A stretch of 64,000 nt of DNA from Fratercula arctica (taxonomy: Eukaryota; Chordata; Aves; Charadriiformes; Alcidae). A model generated the notes under the pieces. That model saw only the letters and a program-made list of their open reading frames with translations. It was not told the DNA's origin and ran no database searches. The stretch lies in assembly GCA_947846985.1 (NCBI GenBank), contig CANTUZ010000027.1, forward strand, positions 4,664,403-4,728,402, in the 5' to 3' direction. Of this stretch, positions 1 through 10,949 are shown piece by piece. Each line of letters begins with the position of its first letter. Position 1 is the stretch's first letter. The position numbers and the translations under genes are program-made.

Positions 1-3000
1 ACGGAATAAGTGAGCAATGGTGGTTTTGAGGCTGAAGGCATCAGGAGAGCCCAGAGACCCAAGGTCTGTGGGGCGATGCAAGCGGATCCAGGAAAACTTC
101 AAAACAAGCGACGGTTTTCCCTCGTGGCTTCTTGGGCGTGGCAGGAATTTTTGGGACATTTGGAATTTTTGAGGCCAACCACGGAATAAGTGAGCAATGG
201 TGGTTTTGAGGCTGAAGGCGCCAGGAGAGCCGAGAGACCCAAGGTCTGTGGGCGATGCAAGCGGATCCAGGAAAACTTCAAAACAAGCAACGGTTTTCCC
301 TCGTGGCTTCTTGGGCGTGGCAGCAATTTTGGGATGTTTGCTATTTTTGAGGCTGGCCCTGGCAGGAGTGAGAAAGAGTGGTTTTTGAGGCTGAAAGTGC
401 CAGGAGATCCGAGAGACCAACAGTCTGTGGGGCAATGCCACCATTTCCCAGAGAATAATAAAAAAAGGCACAGTTTTCCCTCGTGGCTTCTTGGGCGTGG
501 CAGCAATATGGGGACATTTGACTTTTTTGAGGCTGGTCCAGGGAGGAGTGAAAAATGGTGTTTTTGAGGCTGAAGGTGCCAGGAGAGCCCAGAGCCCCAA
601 GGTCTGTGGTTGGATAAAAGCGGTTCCCAGATACCTTTAAGACAAGCCACAGTTTTCCCACGTGGCCACTTGCACATGGCAGCAATTTTGGGACGTTTGG
701 AATTTTTGAGGCCAAGCATGGAATAAGTGAGCAATGGTGGTTTTGAGGCTGAAGGCACCAGGAAAGCCCAGAGACCAAAGGTCTGTGGTGGGATAAAAGC
801 GGTTCCCAGAGACCTTTAAAACAAGCCACAGTTTTCCCTCGTGGCTTCTTGAGCGTGGCAGCAATATCGGGACAATTGGGTTTTTTTTGAGGCTGGTCCT
901 GGGCGGAGTGAGAAATGGTGGGATTTTGAGGCTGAAGGTGCCAGGAGAGCCCAATGCCCCAAGGTCTGTGGTGGGATAAAAGCAGTTCCCAGAGACCTTT
1001 AAAATAAGCCACAGTTTTCCCAGGTGGCTGCTTCGGCGTGGCAGCAATTTTGGGATGTTTGCTATTTTTGAGGCTTGCCCTGGCAGGAGAGAGAAAGAGT
1101 GGTTTTTGAGGCGGAAAGCGCCAGGAAAGCCTAGAGACCAACGGTCTGTGGGGCAATGCAAGCAGTTCCCAGAGACCTTGAAAAGAAGCCACAGTTTTCC
1201 CACGTGGCTGCTTGGATATGGTAGCAATATCGGGACAATTGGGTTTTTTGAGGCTGGTCCTGGGGGGAGTGAGAAAGGGTGGTTTTGAGACTGAAGGCGC
1301 CAGGAGAGCCCAGAGCCCCAAGGACTGTGGTGGGATAAAAGCGGTTCCCAGAGACCTTTAAAACAAGCCACAGTTTTCCCACGTGGCCACTTGCACATAG
1401 CATCAGTGTCGGGACAATTGGGTTTTTTGAGGCCAACCACAGAATAAGTGAGCAATAGTGGTTTTGAGGCTGAAGGCGCCAGGAGAGCCAAGAGACCCAA
1501 GGTCTGTGGGGGGATGAAAGCGGTTCCAGGAAAACTTCAAAACAAGCCACGGTTTTCCATCGTGGCTTCTTGGTCGTGGCAGCAATCTCCGGACATTTGA
1601 CTTCTTTGAGGCTGGTCCTGGGGGGAGGGAGAAATGGTTGTTTTGATGCTGAAAGCGCCAGGAGAGCCCAGAGCCCCAAGGTCTGTGATGGGATAAAAGC
1701 AGTTCCCAGAGACCTTGAAAACAAGCCACAGTTTTCCCACGTGGCCACTTGCACATGGCAGCAATATCGGGACAATTGGGGTTTTTGAGGCCAACCACAG
1801 AATAAGTGAGCAATGGTGGTTTTGAGGCTGAAGGCGCCAGGAGAGCCCAGAGCCCCAAGGTCTGTGGTGGGATAAAAGCGGTTCCCAGGGACCTTTAAAA
1901 CAACCCACAGTTTTCCCACGTGGCCACTTGCACATGGCAGCAATATCGGGACAATTGGGGTTTTTGAGGCCAACCACAGAAAAAGTGAGCAATGGTGGTT
2001 TTGAGGCTGAAGGCGCCAGGAGAGCCGAGAGACCCAAGGTCTGTGGGGGGATGAAAGCGGTTCCAGGAAAACTTCAAAACATGCCACGGTTTTCCCTCGT
2101 GGCTTCTTGGGCGTGGCAGCAATTTTGGGATGTTTGCTATTTTTGAGACCGGCCCTGGCAGGACTGAGAAAGAGTGGTTTTTGAGGCGGAAAGTGCCAGG
2201 AAAGCCCAGAGACCAACAGTCTGTGGGGCAATGCAAGCATTTCCTAGAGACTAATAAAAAAAGGCACAGTTTTCCCTCGTGGCTTCTTGGGCGTGGCAGC
2301 AATTTTGGGACATTTGGAATTTTTGAGGCCAAGCACGGAATAAGTAAGCAATGGTGGTTTTGAGGCTGAAGGCACCAGGAGAGCTAGGAGCCCCAAGGTC
2401 TGTGGTGGGATAAAATTGGTTCCCAGAGACCTTTAAAACAAGCCACAGTTTTCCCTCGTGGCTGCTTGAGCGTGGCAGCAATATCGGGACAATTGGGTTT
2501 TTTGAGGCCAACCACAGAATAAGTGAGCAATGGTGGTTTTGAGGCTGAAGGCATCAGGAGAGCCGAGAGACCCAAGGTCTGTGGAGCGATGCAAGCGGTT
2601 CCAGGAAGACTTCAAAACAAGCGACGGTTTTCCCTCGTGGCTTCTTGGGCGTGGCAGCAATCTCCGGACATTTGCCTTTTTTGAGGCTGGTCCTGGGGGG
2701 GAGTGAGAAATGGTGGGTTTTTGAGGCTGAAGGCGCCAGGAGAGCCCAGAGCCCCAAGGTCTGTGGTGGGATAAAAGCGGTTCCCAGAGACCTTTAAGAC
2801 AAGCCACAGTTTTCCCACGTGGCCACTTGCACATGGCAGCAATATCGGGACAATTGCGGTTTTTTGAGGCCAACCACAGAATAAGTGAGCAATGGTGGTT
2901 TTGAGGATGAAGGCGCCAGGAGAGCCGAGAGACCCAAGGTCTGTGGGGCATTGCAAGCGGTTCCAGGAAAACTTGAAAACAAGCGACGGTTTTCCCTCGT

Positions 3001-3153
3001 GGCTTCTTGGGCGTGGCAGCAATTTTGGGATGTTTGCTATTTTTGAGACCGGCCCTGGCAGGACTGAGAAAGAGTGGTTTTTGAGGCTGAAAGTGCCAGG
3101 AAAGCCCAGAGACCAACAGTCTGTGGGGCAATGCAAGCATTTCCTAGAGACTA
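1..3153. repeat. Satellite array A, ~180-bp period
   Basis: Tandem repeat of about 17 units. Landmarks such as GTGGCTTCTTGGGCGTGG recur at about 123, 302 and 482. Each unit has a conserved core (TTTTGAGGCTGAAGG, a GGTCTGTG box, AAACAAGCCACAGTTTTCCC) and an alternating spacer of two kinds, one with GGAATAAGTGAGCAATGG and one with GGCTGGTCCTGG. The core is clearly related to the 203-bp satellite at 23075-41842, but units here diverge much more from one another. The array runs off the window start and ends at a scaffold gap, so its true length is unknown. Open frames on both strands are by-products of the repeat. Confidence 0.95.
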
Positions 3154-3353
3154 NNNNNNNNNNNNNNNNNNNNNNNNNNNNNNNNNNNNNNNNNNNNNNN
3201 NNNNNNNNNNNNNNNNNNNNNNNNNNNNNNNNNNNNNNNNNNNNNNNNNNNNNNNNNNNNNNNNNNNNNNNNNNNNNNNNNNNNNNNNNNNNNNNNNNNN
3301 NNNNNNNNNNNNNNNNNNNNNNNNNNNNNNNNNNNNNNNNNNNNNNNNNNNNN
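3154..3353. other. Assembly gap (200 N)
   Basis: A run of exactly 200 N, which looks like an arbitrary scaffold-gap length. It separates satellite array A from the minisatellite block, so the link between them depends on scaffolding. Confidence 0.99.
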
Positions 3354-4750
3354 GGGGCACCGGGAGTGGTACTGGGGATGTTACTGGGAGGCGCTGGGAC
3401 ATACTGGTGGGTTACTGGTGGGGTCACTGGAGGTCATGGGGAGGCACTGGTGTTACTGGGTGGGTACTGGGAGGGACTGGAAGTTACTGGTGAGCACTGG
3501 GCGTTACTGGTGAGCCATAGGGAGGAACTGGGAGCTACTGGTTTGTTACTGGTGGGGTCACTGGGCTTACTGGGGGGGCACTGGGGTTACTGGAGGGAGA
3601 GTAGCGTTACTGGGGGGTTAGTGGCAGCTACTGGGAGCTACTGGTGGGCACTGGGAGTTGCTGGAAAGGCACAGGGAGGAACTGGGAGCTACTGGTTGGT
3701 TACTGGTGGGGTCACTGGGCTTACTGGGGGGGTACTGGGGTTACTGGGGGGTCACTCAGAGCTACTGGGAGCTACTGGTGAGCACTGGGAGTTACTGGTG
3801 AGCCACAGGGAGGAACTGGGAGCTACTGGTTGGTTACTGGGGGGGGTCACTGGGCTTACTGGTGGGGTCACTGGGGGTCGCGAGGGGGTCACTCAGAGCT
3901 ACTGGGAGCTACTGGTGAGCACTGGGGGTTACTGGTAGGGCACAGGGAGGAAGTGGGATATACTGGTGGCTTACTGGGGGGGGGGGTCACTGGGCTTACT
4001 GGTGGGGTCACCGGGCTTACTGGGGGGTCACTCAGAGCTACTGGGAGCTACTGGTGAGCACTGGGGGTTACTGGTGAGCCACAGGGAGGAACTGGGAGCT
4101 ACTGGTTGGTTACTGGGGGGGGTCACTGGGCTTACTGGTGGGGTCACTGGGCTTCCTGGGGGGTCACTGGGCTTACTGGTGGGGTCACCGGGCTTACTGG
4201 GGGGTCACTCAGAGCTACTGGGAGCTACTGGTGAGCACTGGGGGTTACTGGTAGGGCACAGGGAGGAACTGGGATCTACTGGTGGCTTACTGGGGGGGGG
4301 GAGTCACTGGGCTTACTGGCGGGTCACTGGGCTTACTGGTGGGGTCACCGGGCTTACTGGGGGGTCACTCAGAGCTACTGGGAGCTACTGGTGAGCACTG
4401 GGGGTTACTGGTGAGCCACTGGGAGCTACTGGTGGCTTACTGGGGGGGGGTCACTGGGCTTACTGGGGGGTCACTGGGCTTACTGGGGGGGGTCACCGGG
4501 CTTACTGGGGGTCACTCAGAGCTACTGGGAGCTACTGGTGAGCACTGGGGGGTTACTGTAGGGCACAGGGAGGAACTGGGGATATATTGGTGGCTTACTG
4601 GGGGGGGGGGTCACTGGGCTTACTGGTGGGGTCACCGGGCTTACTGGGGGGGTCACTCAGAGCTACTGGGAGCTACTGGTGAGCACTGGGGGTTACTGGT
4701 GAGCCACAGGGAGGAACTGGGAGCTACTGGTTGGTTACTGGGGGGGTCAC
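3354..4750. repeat. TACTGG/CACTGG minisatellite, forward arm
   Basis: Dense tandem repeat built from TACTGG and CACTGG words, such as GGGAGCTACTGGTGAGCACTGG and GGTCACTGGGCTTACTGG (shortened here). Blocks of roughly 200 bp recur in higher-order fashion; GGTCACTCAGAGCTACTGGG appears at about 3752, 3886, 4026, 4205, 4366, 4510 and 4652. The reverse complement of the same words occupies 5116-5590. No gene is visible. Confidence 0.93.
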
Positions 4751-5115
4751 CGTGGGTGGCGGGGGGGCAGCGGGGTGACCGGGGGGTGCCGGGGGGGGGT
4801 GGCGGGGAGGGGACGCGGGTGCCACCACGTGCCACCCGCTGACGCCGCCGGGGACTTTGGGCCAAGGGTAAAAATAACCCACGGGAGGGACCCGGGGGGG
4901 GGGCAGGAGCTCGGGAAGGACCCGGGAGCTCGGGAAGGACCCAGGTACGGACGGGGGGGGGGGGGTTGGGGGGGGGACACACACTTTGGGGGGGGGGGGA
5001 TTTGGGGGGGGGGGGGGGTCTGTGTCACCACGACACTGTCCTTGGGGGGACCCCGGCCTCTGGGGGGGGGGTGGGGAAGGACACACGCACCCCCCCCCAC
5101 CCCCCCCCGGACCTG
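4751..5115. other. G-rich then C-rich spacer between inverted minisatellite arms
   Basis: Low-complexity spacer with long G runs (about 4780-5030) turning into C runs after 5090. GGGAGCTCGGGAAGGACCC is duplicated at about 4908-4940. No splice-bounded coding segment was found. Confidence 0.7.
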
Positions 5116-5590
5116 TTCCTTCTTGCGGCTCCACCAGTAACCCCCAGTGCTCGCCAGTAGCGCCCAGTGACACCCCCCCCCCCCCGCTAACCCCTTTACC
5201 CCCCCCCCGCCACCCCCAGTGACCCCCCCAGTAAGCCACCAGTAGCTCCCAGTTCCTCCCTGTGCCTTTCCAGTAACCCCCAGTGCTCACCAGTAGCTCC
5301 CAGTAGCTCTGAGTGACCCCCCAGGAAGCCCAGTGACCCGCCAGTAAGCCCAGTGACCCCACCAGTAACCAACCAGTAGCTCCCAGTTCCTCCCTGTGGC
5401 TCACCAGTAACCCCCAGTGCTCACCAGTAGCTCCCAGTGACCTTCCCAGTAACGCTCCTGTCCTCCCATTACCCCCTCGCGACCCCCAGTGACCCCACCA
5501 GTAACCAACCAGAAGCTCCCAGTTCCTCCCTGTGCCCTACCAGTAACCCCCAGTGCTCACCAGTGACTCCCAGTAGCTCCCAGTGCCCCC
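5116..5590. repeat. CCAGTA minisatellite, inverted arm of 3354-4750
   Basis: Tandem words CCAGTAACCCCCAGTGCTCA and CCAGTAGCTCCCAGT are the reverse complement of the words at 3354-4750. The two arms and their roughly 360-bp spacer form a large imperfect inverted repeat. Confidence 0.9.
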
Positions 5591-5720
5591 CCAGTGCCCC
5601 CCCCCCGGACGCCGGGGGTCCCCCGGCCGGGTGGGGGAGGGGCGTCCCGTGGGCAAACAGCGGGGGAGGGGCCAAGGTCACGTCTCCACGGCAACGGCCG
5701 TTGCCCCCAGTTTGCCCAAT

Positions 5721-7040
5721 TCCGCCCCATTTTCCCCACTTGCCTCCAGTTTGGCCCGTTTTCGCACACCCCCCCCCCCAGCCCGATTTTTCCTCCTTTT
5801 CCCCCATTTTGTCCAGTTTTGGCCATTTTCAGCCAATTTTCCCCACCTTTAGCTGAATTTTCCCCACTTTTTGGCCCATTTTCTCCGCTTTTGCCCAATT
5901 TTCCCACCTTTTGCCCAATTTTCCCCACTTTTTGGCCCATTTTCCCCACTTTTTGGCCCATTTTCCCCACTTTTTGCTCAATTTTCCCCGCTTTTGCCCC
6001 AATTTTCCCCACTTTTGCCCAATTTTCCCCATTTTTGCCCTATTTTCCCCACTTTTTGCCCAATTTTCCCCATTTTTGCCCATTTGTGGCCCGTTTTTTC
6101 CCCGCTCTTCACCAATTTTGCCCAATTTGCTTGCGATTTCCCCCCTTTTGCCCAAGTTTTCCCCCATTTCGTCCGATTTCACCCATTTTTCAGCCCCTTT
6201 TTCCTTCCTTTTGCCCATTTTTGCCCGCCCAGCTCCGCTTTGCCTGAATTTTGCCCAATTTTGCCCATTTTTGCCCGAGTTTCTCTGCTTTTCCCCATTT
6301 GGGCCCAATTTCACCCACTTTTGCCCTGGTTTTCCCACTTTGGCCCATTTTCAGCCAATTTTTTGCTCCTTTTGCCCGTTTTTACCCACTTTTGCCCGTT
6401 TTTAGCCACTTTTGCCCATTTTTACCCACTTTGGCCAAATTTGCCTCGGTTTCCCTTAATTTTCTTCAGATTTGACCTTTTTTTGGCCCAATTTGGCCCA
6501 ATTTCGCCTGGTTTGGCCCAATTTGGCCCATTTTTGGCCCAGTTTGGCCCATTTTCAGCCAATTTTCTCTACTTTTGCCTGTTTTTACCCACTTTGGCCA
6601 AATTTGCCTCAGTTTCCCTTAATTTTGCCCAAATTTGACCTTTTTTGGCCCAATTTTGCCCATTTTTGCCCATTTTTGCCCAATTCTCTCTACTTTTGCC
6701 TCTTTGGACCCAATTTCGCCCAATTTGCCCCTTTCTTTTGGCCCAATTTGGCCCAATTTCGCCTGGTTTGGCCCAATTTTGCCCATTTTTTCCCCCACTT
6801 TGGCCCATTTTCAGCCAATTTTTTGCTCCTTTTGCCCATTTTTACCCACTTTGGCCAAATTTGCCTCAGTTTCCCTTAATTTCCCTCAGATTTGCCCCTT
6901 TTTTTGGCCCAATTTCACCCAATTTTGCCTGGTTTGGCCCAATTTTGCCCATTTTTGGCCCAGTTTGGCCCATTTTCAGCCAATTTTTCGCTCCTTTTGC
7001 CCGTTTTCACCCATTTTTGCCCGTTTTCACCCCCCGGGCA
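5721..7040. repeat. Phased T-tract minisatellite (TTTTGCCCAA / TTTTCCCCAC)
   Basis: About 1.3 kb of T4-T6 tracts separated by short C-rich spacers (GCCCAA, CCCCAC, GGCCCA). Tract starts fall about 10-11 bp apart, for example near 5889, 5899, 5908, 5919 and 5929. Longer repeats of about 180-200 bp are superimposed in 6340-7010 (AAATTTGCCTCGGTTTCCC and variants). This spacing is expected to give intrinsically curved DNA. The pattern resembles published descriptions of the avian CNM/PO41-type microchromosome repeats (short A or T clusters with GC-rich spacers), but I cannot show homology. Long open frames here are by-products of the repeat. Confidence 0.92.
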
Positions 7041-7174
7041 GCAGCTGCCTCAGTTTCCCTCGTTCCGCCCTTTGCCCGGAATTGCCGCATTTTGCCCGTT
7101 TTTTTGCCCCGTTTCCCCCCACTTCCGGCCCGCGACGTCGCGCACACGCGTGTGATGACATCACCGCTGCCTCG

Positions 7175-7417
7175 TGATGTCACCCCCCCGGTGCGTGACG
7201 TCACGGGGGGGGGGTGTGACGTCACGGCCGCCCTCTGACACGCGTGTTCTCTCCCCGCAGGACACGCGTGTGCGGGGGAGGGGGGAGCCATGGCCCCCGC
7301 CCGCGGTGAGTCGCGCGGGGGGGGGGGGGGGGGGGGGGGAGGGTCCTCACGCCGTGTCACGCGTGTGACGTCACACATGTGATGTCATGCGTGTGTGACG
7401 TCATGTGCGTGACGTCA
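7175..7417. promoter_or_regulatory. Cluster of CRE/ATF palindromes around the first FXYD1 coding exon
   Basis: Five perfect TGACGTCA palindromes start at 7196, 7217, 7366, 7396 and 7410. TGATGTCA near-matches lie at 7175 and 7380. ACACGCGTGT-like palindromes are interspersed. TGACGTCA is the consensus CREB/ATF site. The cluster straddles the exon at 7261-7305, two sites upstream and three in the following intron. It could be a cAMP-responsive control region for FXYD1, or simply part of a local GTGACGTCA-type repeat. Confidence 0.6.
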
Positions 7418-10400
7418 TGCCCGTGTGTCCCCCCCCCCAGAGCCCCCACAGGAGCGCGACCCCTTCAGCTACGGGGAGGGGGGGCGGGGGGGGGGGCACA
7501 CACGGGGGGGGGGGGACACGGGGGGGGGGCACGTGGGGGAGGGGGACACGTGGGGGGGGGACACGGAGGGGGGCACGTGGGGGGGGGGGGGAGGACACAC
7601 GTGGGGGGGGGGGACACGGTGGGGGGGGGACACGGGGGGGGGGGGCACGTGGGGGGGGGGGGGGGGACACACACGGGGGGGGGGGGACACGGGGGGGGGG
7701 CACGGGGGGGGGGGGGGACACCGGTGGGGGGGGGACACGGGGGTGGGGGGCACGTGGGGGGGGGGGCACACACGTGTCCGGGTACCTGCGTGGGGGGGGG
7801 GGGGGGGGGGGAAAAACGCGTGGGGGGGGGACACATGTATTGGGGGGGGGCAAAATGTCAGGGGACCACGGGGGGGGGGGGGGGGGGGGGGCGGGGGGGG
7901 GGACAACGTGGGGGGGGGGGAATATGGGGGGGGGACGGACACGTGCGTGGGGACACGCGGGGGGGGAGGGGGGACATGTCTGGGGACACCCAGGGGGGGG
8001 GGGACACGCGGGAGGGGGGGGGAACACGCGTTGGGGGGGGCCATGCGGTGGGGGGGGGCAATGTCCGGGGACACAGGGGGGGGACACAGGTTGCGGGGGG
8101 GGGGGGACACGTGGGGGGGGGACACACGTGGAGGGGGGGGGTGTAAGCTGTGTCCCCGCACACGCGTGTCGTGTGTCACGTGTGCGCCCCCCCCCCGCCC
8201 CCGCCCCCCCCCCGCCCCCCCCCCCAGACTATACGACTCGCTGCGCGTCGGGGCCTCGTCTTCGCCGGCCTCCTCTTCCTGCTGGGGGTGCTCCTCATCC
8301 TCAGTGAGCCCCCCCGGACCCCCCCGGGACCCCCCGGACCCCCCGGGACACCCCCGGACCCCCCCGGGACACCCCCCCCCCCGGGACCCCTCCCCGGATC
8401 CCCCCGGGGAACCCCCCCCCGGGACACCTCCCCCCAGGGGACACCCCCAAACACACCCCTGGGACCCCCCAAACACCCCCCCAAACACCCCCCCCCCGAA
8501 CCACCCCCCGGGATCCCCCAAAACCCCCCCACGGGGACCCCCCCCCAAACACCCCCCTCCCGGGACCCCCCCCCAGGGACACCCCCCCACGGACCCCACC
8601 CCGGGACCCCCCAAACAACACCCCTGGGACCCCCCCCAGGGACCCCCAAACACCCCCGGGACCCCCCCCAAACACCCTCCCCCCGGGATCCCCCCCCCAG
8701 GGACCCCCCCACACACCACCCCCCCAGTGAGACCCCCCACCCGGGACCCCCCAAACACCCCCCCCCCCGTGGACCCCCCCCCAAACACCCACCCCCCCGG
8801 AACCCCCCCCCAACACACACCCCGGGACCCCCCCGGGACCCCCCCCCCGGACCCCCCCACAAAACGACCCTCCCCGCGACCCCCCCGACCACACCCCCTC
8901 CCCCCAGGGACCCCCCCCACCACCCCCCTGGGACCCCCCCCGAGACCCTCCCCCCCAATGCCCCCCCCCGGCTCCCCCCCCCGCAAACCCCCCACCTCCA
9001 AGACCCCCCCCCCCCCAACCGCAAATTTCCCCCCCCCCCCCAACCCTCTCCCACGGTCACGACCCCCCCCCCGGCCCCCCCCCCACCGACCCCCCCCCCA
9101 AACCCCCCCCAATCCCCCACTCGCGACCCCCCCCAAGACCCCCCCCGGGCCCCCCCATTTCATCCCCCCCCCCCCCCCCCCAGGTCGTCGCTGCCGGTGC
9201 AAGTTCGACCAACAGCCGAAGTAACTGGGAGCACTGGGGGATACTGGGAGGGGGCTGGGGGGTACTGGGAGGGGACTGGGGGATACTGGGATGGGAACAG
9301 GGGATACTGTGAGGAGACTGGGGGATACTGGGAAGCACTGGGGGATACTGAGGGGCACTGGGGGGATACTGGGATGGGAATAGGGGGTACTGGGAGGGCG
9401 CTGGGGGATACTGGGAGGGCACTGGGGGATACTGGGAAGCACTGGGGGATACTGGGGGTCACTGGGGGGGTACTGGGATGGGAATAGGGGATACTGGGAG
9501 GAGACTGGGGGATACTGGGAAGCACTGGGGGATACTGGGGGTCACTGGGGGGGGTACTGGGATGGGAATAGGGGATACTGGGAGGGCGCTGGGGGATACT
9601 GAGATGGGAACCGGAGATACTGGGGGGGGTGCTGGGAGATACTGGGAGGCACTGGGGGATACTGGGGGGGGACTGGAGATACTGGGGGGGGTGCTGGGAG
9701 ATACTGGGAGGCGCTGAGGGATACTGGGGGGGGACTGGGGGATACTGGGAGGGCGCTGAGGGATACTGGGAAGCACTCTGGGGTACTGGGATGGGAACGG
9801 GGGGGACTGGGGGGGGGCACTGGGGGGATACTGGGATGGGAACAGGGGATACTGGGAAGCGCTGGGGGATACTGGGATGGGAACAGGGGATACTGGGAGG
9901 GCGCTGGGGGATACTGGGGGGGCACTGGGGAATACTGGGATGGGAACAGGGGATACTGGGAGGGCGCTGGGGGATACTGGGATGGGAACTGGAGATACTG
10001 GGGGGGTGCTGGGAGATACTGGGAGGCGCTGGGGGATACTGGGGGGGGGACTGGGGGATACTGGGAGGGCGCTGAGGGATACTGGGATGGGAACTGGAGA
10101 TACTGGGGGGGTGCTGGGAGATACTGGGATGGGAACGGGGGATACTGGGAGGCAAAGGAGGGCACTGGGGTAACCGGGGGGGGGGTTACTGGGAGGTAAC
10201 TGGGACTAACTGGTGTGTGCCCCCCCCCCCCCCAGGACGGGGGAACCCGACGAGGACGAGGGGCCCCTGCGTCAGTCCATCCGCCGTGAGTGCCCCCCCC
10301 GCGCCCCCCCCAATTTTTGGGTGCCTTTAGGGTGCCCCCCCCCCCCCAAAAAGTATCTCCTGGGTCCCTTTTAGGCCCCCCCCCACCCCCCCGAATTTTG

Positions 10401-10659
10401 GGGTCCCTTTTAGGGTGCCCCCCCCCGAATTCTTGCCCCCCCCCAAAAGCTCCTGGGTCCCTTTTGGGCCCCCCCCCGCAAATTTTTGGGTCCCTTTTGG
10501 GGGTGCCCCCCCCCCCAAAACTCCTGGGTCCCTTTTGGGCCCCCTCCCGCAAATTTTTGGGTCCCTTTTGGGGGTTGCCCCCCCCCCGCCCCCCCCCCCC
10601 CCCCCTCCACTAATTAACCCCTTAATTTCTGGGCAGGTTTATCCACCCGGATGAGATAA
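7290..10659 (+). CDS. FXYD1: FXYD-family Na,K-ATPase regulator, phospholemman-like (frame broken as assembled)
   Basis: Coding exons: 7290-7305 (in an exon 7261-7305), 7441-7473, 8228-8303, 9184-9220, 10236-10285 and 10637-10659 (stop TAA). FXYD proteins are small single-pass membrane subunits that tune the Na,K-ATPase. The product shows the family signature (DPFSY followed by YDSLRVG), one membrane segment (GLVFAGLLFLLGVLLIL), then SRRCRCKF, an acidic TGEPDEDEG stretch and a C-terminal RRLST, the PKA/PKC phosphorylation motif of phospholemman. Exons 4-6 splice in phase with GT-AG borders. Oddities: the YDSLRVG frame and the membrane-segment frame differ by one base at a G run (8250-8253, four G where five are needed); no GT donor follows 7473; the exon at 8228 does not join cleanly; and only five residues precede the mature-type N-terminus, so a signal peptide is missing. 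Assembly errors in homopolymers are the likeliest cause. The tail is FXYD1-like rather than that of other FXYD members. Confidence 0.85.
7480..8150. repeat. GGGG-CACACG/GACACG minisatellite in FXYD1 intron
   Basis: Purine-rich tandem repeat of G7-G20 runs separated by ACACGTGG, ACACACG or GGCACG words. It fills the intron between the PFSY exon and the transmembrane exon. G-run lengths are extreme (over 20 at about 7870-7900), which favours G-quadruplexes and base-count errors. No coding segment was identified. Confidence 0.9.
8304..9183. repeat. C-rich minisatellite in FXYD1 intron
   Basis: Low-complexity CCCCCGGGACCCCCC and CCCCAAACACCCC words make up an 880-bp intron, from the GTGAGC donor at 8304 to the CAG acceptor at 9183. 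Four or more C runs recur throughout, so the opposite strand has high G-quadruplex potential. Confidence 0.88.
9221..10195. repeat. GGATACTGGGA minisatellite in FXYD1 intron
   Basis: Tandem units built on GGGGGATACTGGGA, some extended by TGGGAACAGG, fill most of the intron between 9220 and 10236. The TACTGG core matches that of the arrays at 3354-5590, suggesting one minisatellite family expanded both outside and inside the gene. Confidence 0.9.
10310..10600. repeat. CTGGGTCCCTTTT repeat in last FXYD1 intron
   Basis: Several variable units of about 70-95 bp contain CTCCTGGGTCCCTTTT and AATTTTTGGGTCCCTTTT separated by C runs. They fill the intron between 10285 and 10637. Confidence 0.8.
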
Positions 10660-10940
10660 TTGGGGTGAGTAATTGGGGGGGGGGGGGGGGGGGGGGGGGT
10701 GTGTGTCCCGCCCCCCTTTTTTTTGGGGGGGGGGGTGGGGGTGTAACCCCCCCCCCCATTTTCTCCTCCTATTGGTGCTCCTGCAAGATCGACCCCCCCC
10801 CCCCCAACCCCCCCCCCATCTTATGATGGTGGGGGGGGGGATGGACACACACACAATGTGACACTGGGGACCCCGGGGGGGGGGGGGTGGGGGGGCACAG
10901 CAGGGACCCCCATAGGGGATTCCCCCCCCCTTTCCCCCCC

Positions 10941-10946
10941 AATAAA
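10941..10946 (+). terminator. Poly(A) signal for FXYD1
   Basis: AATAAA on the + strand, 282 bases after the FXYD1 stop codon at 10657-10659. It is the first such hexamer downstream and lies next to the oppositely oriented WDR46 signal. Confidence 0.7.
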
Positions 10947-10949
10947 AAA

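Noticed and set aside
5557..7177. Phe/Pro-rich + strand and Lys/Gly/Asn-rich - strand frames of 150-250 codons
   Set aside because: They are translation of the T-tract minisatellite. All frames are open because the unit lacks T-A-A, T-A-G and T-G-A words.
7480..9183. Long Gly-rich and Pro-rich open frames up to 657 codons
   Set aside because: They are translations of G or C homopolymer minisatellites, open in several frames on both strands, and lie in FXYD1 introns.
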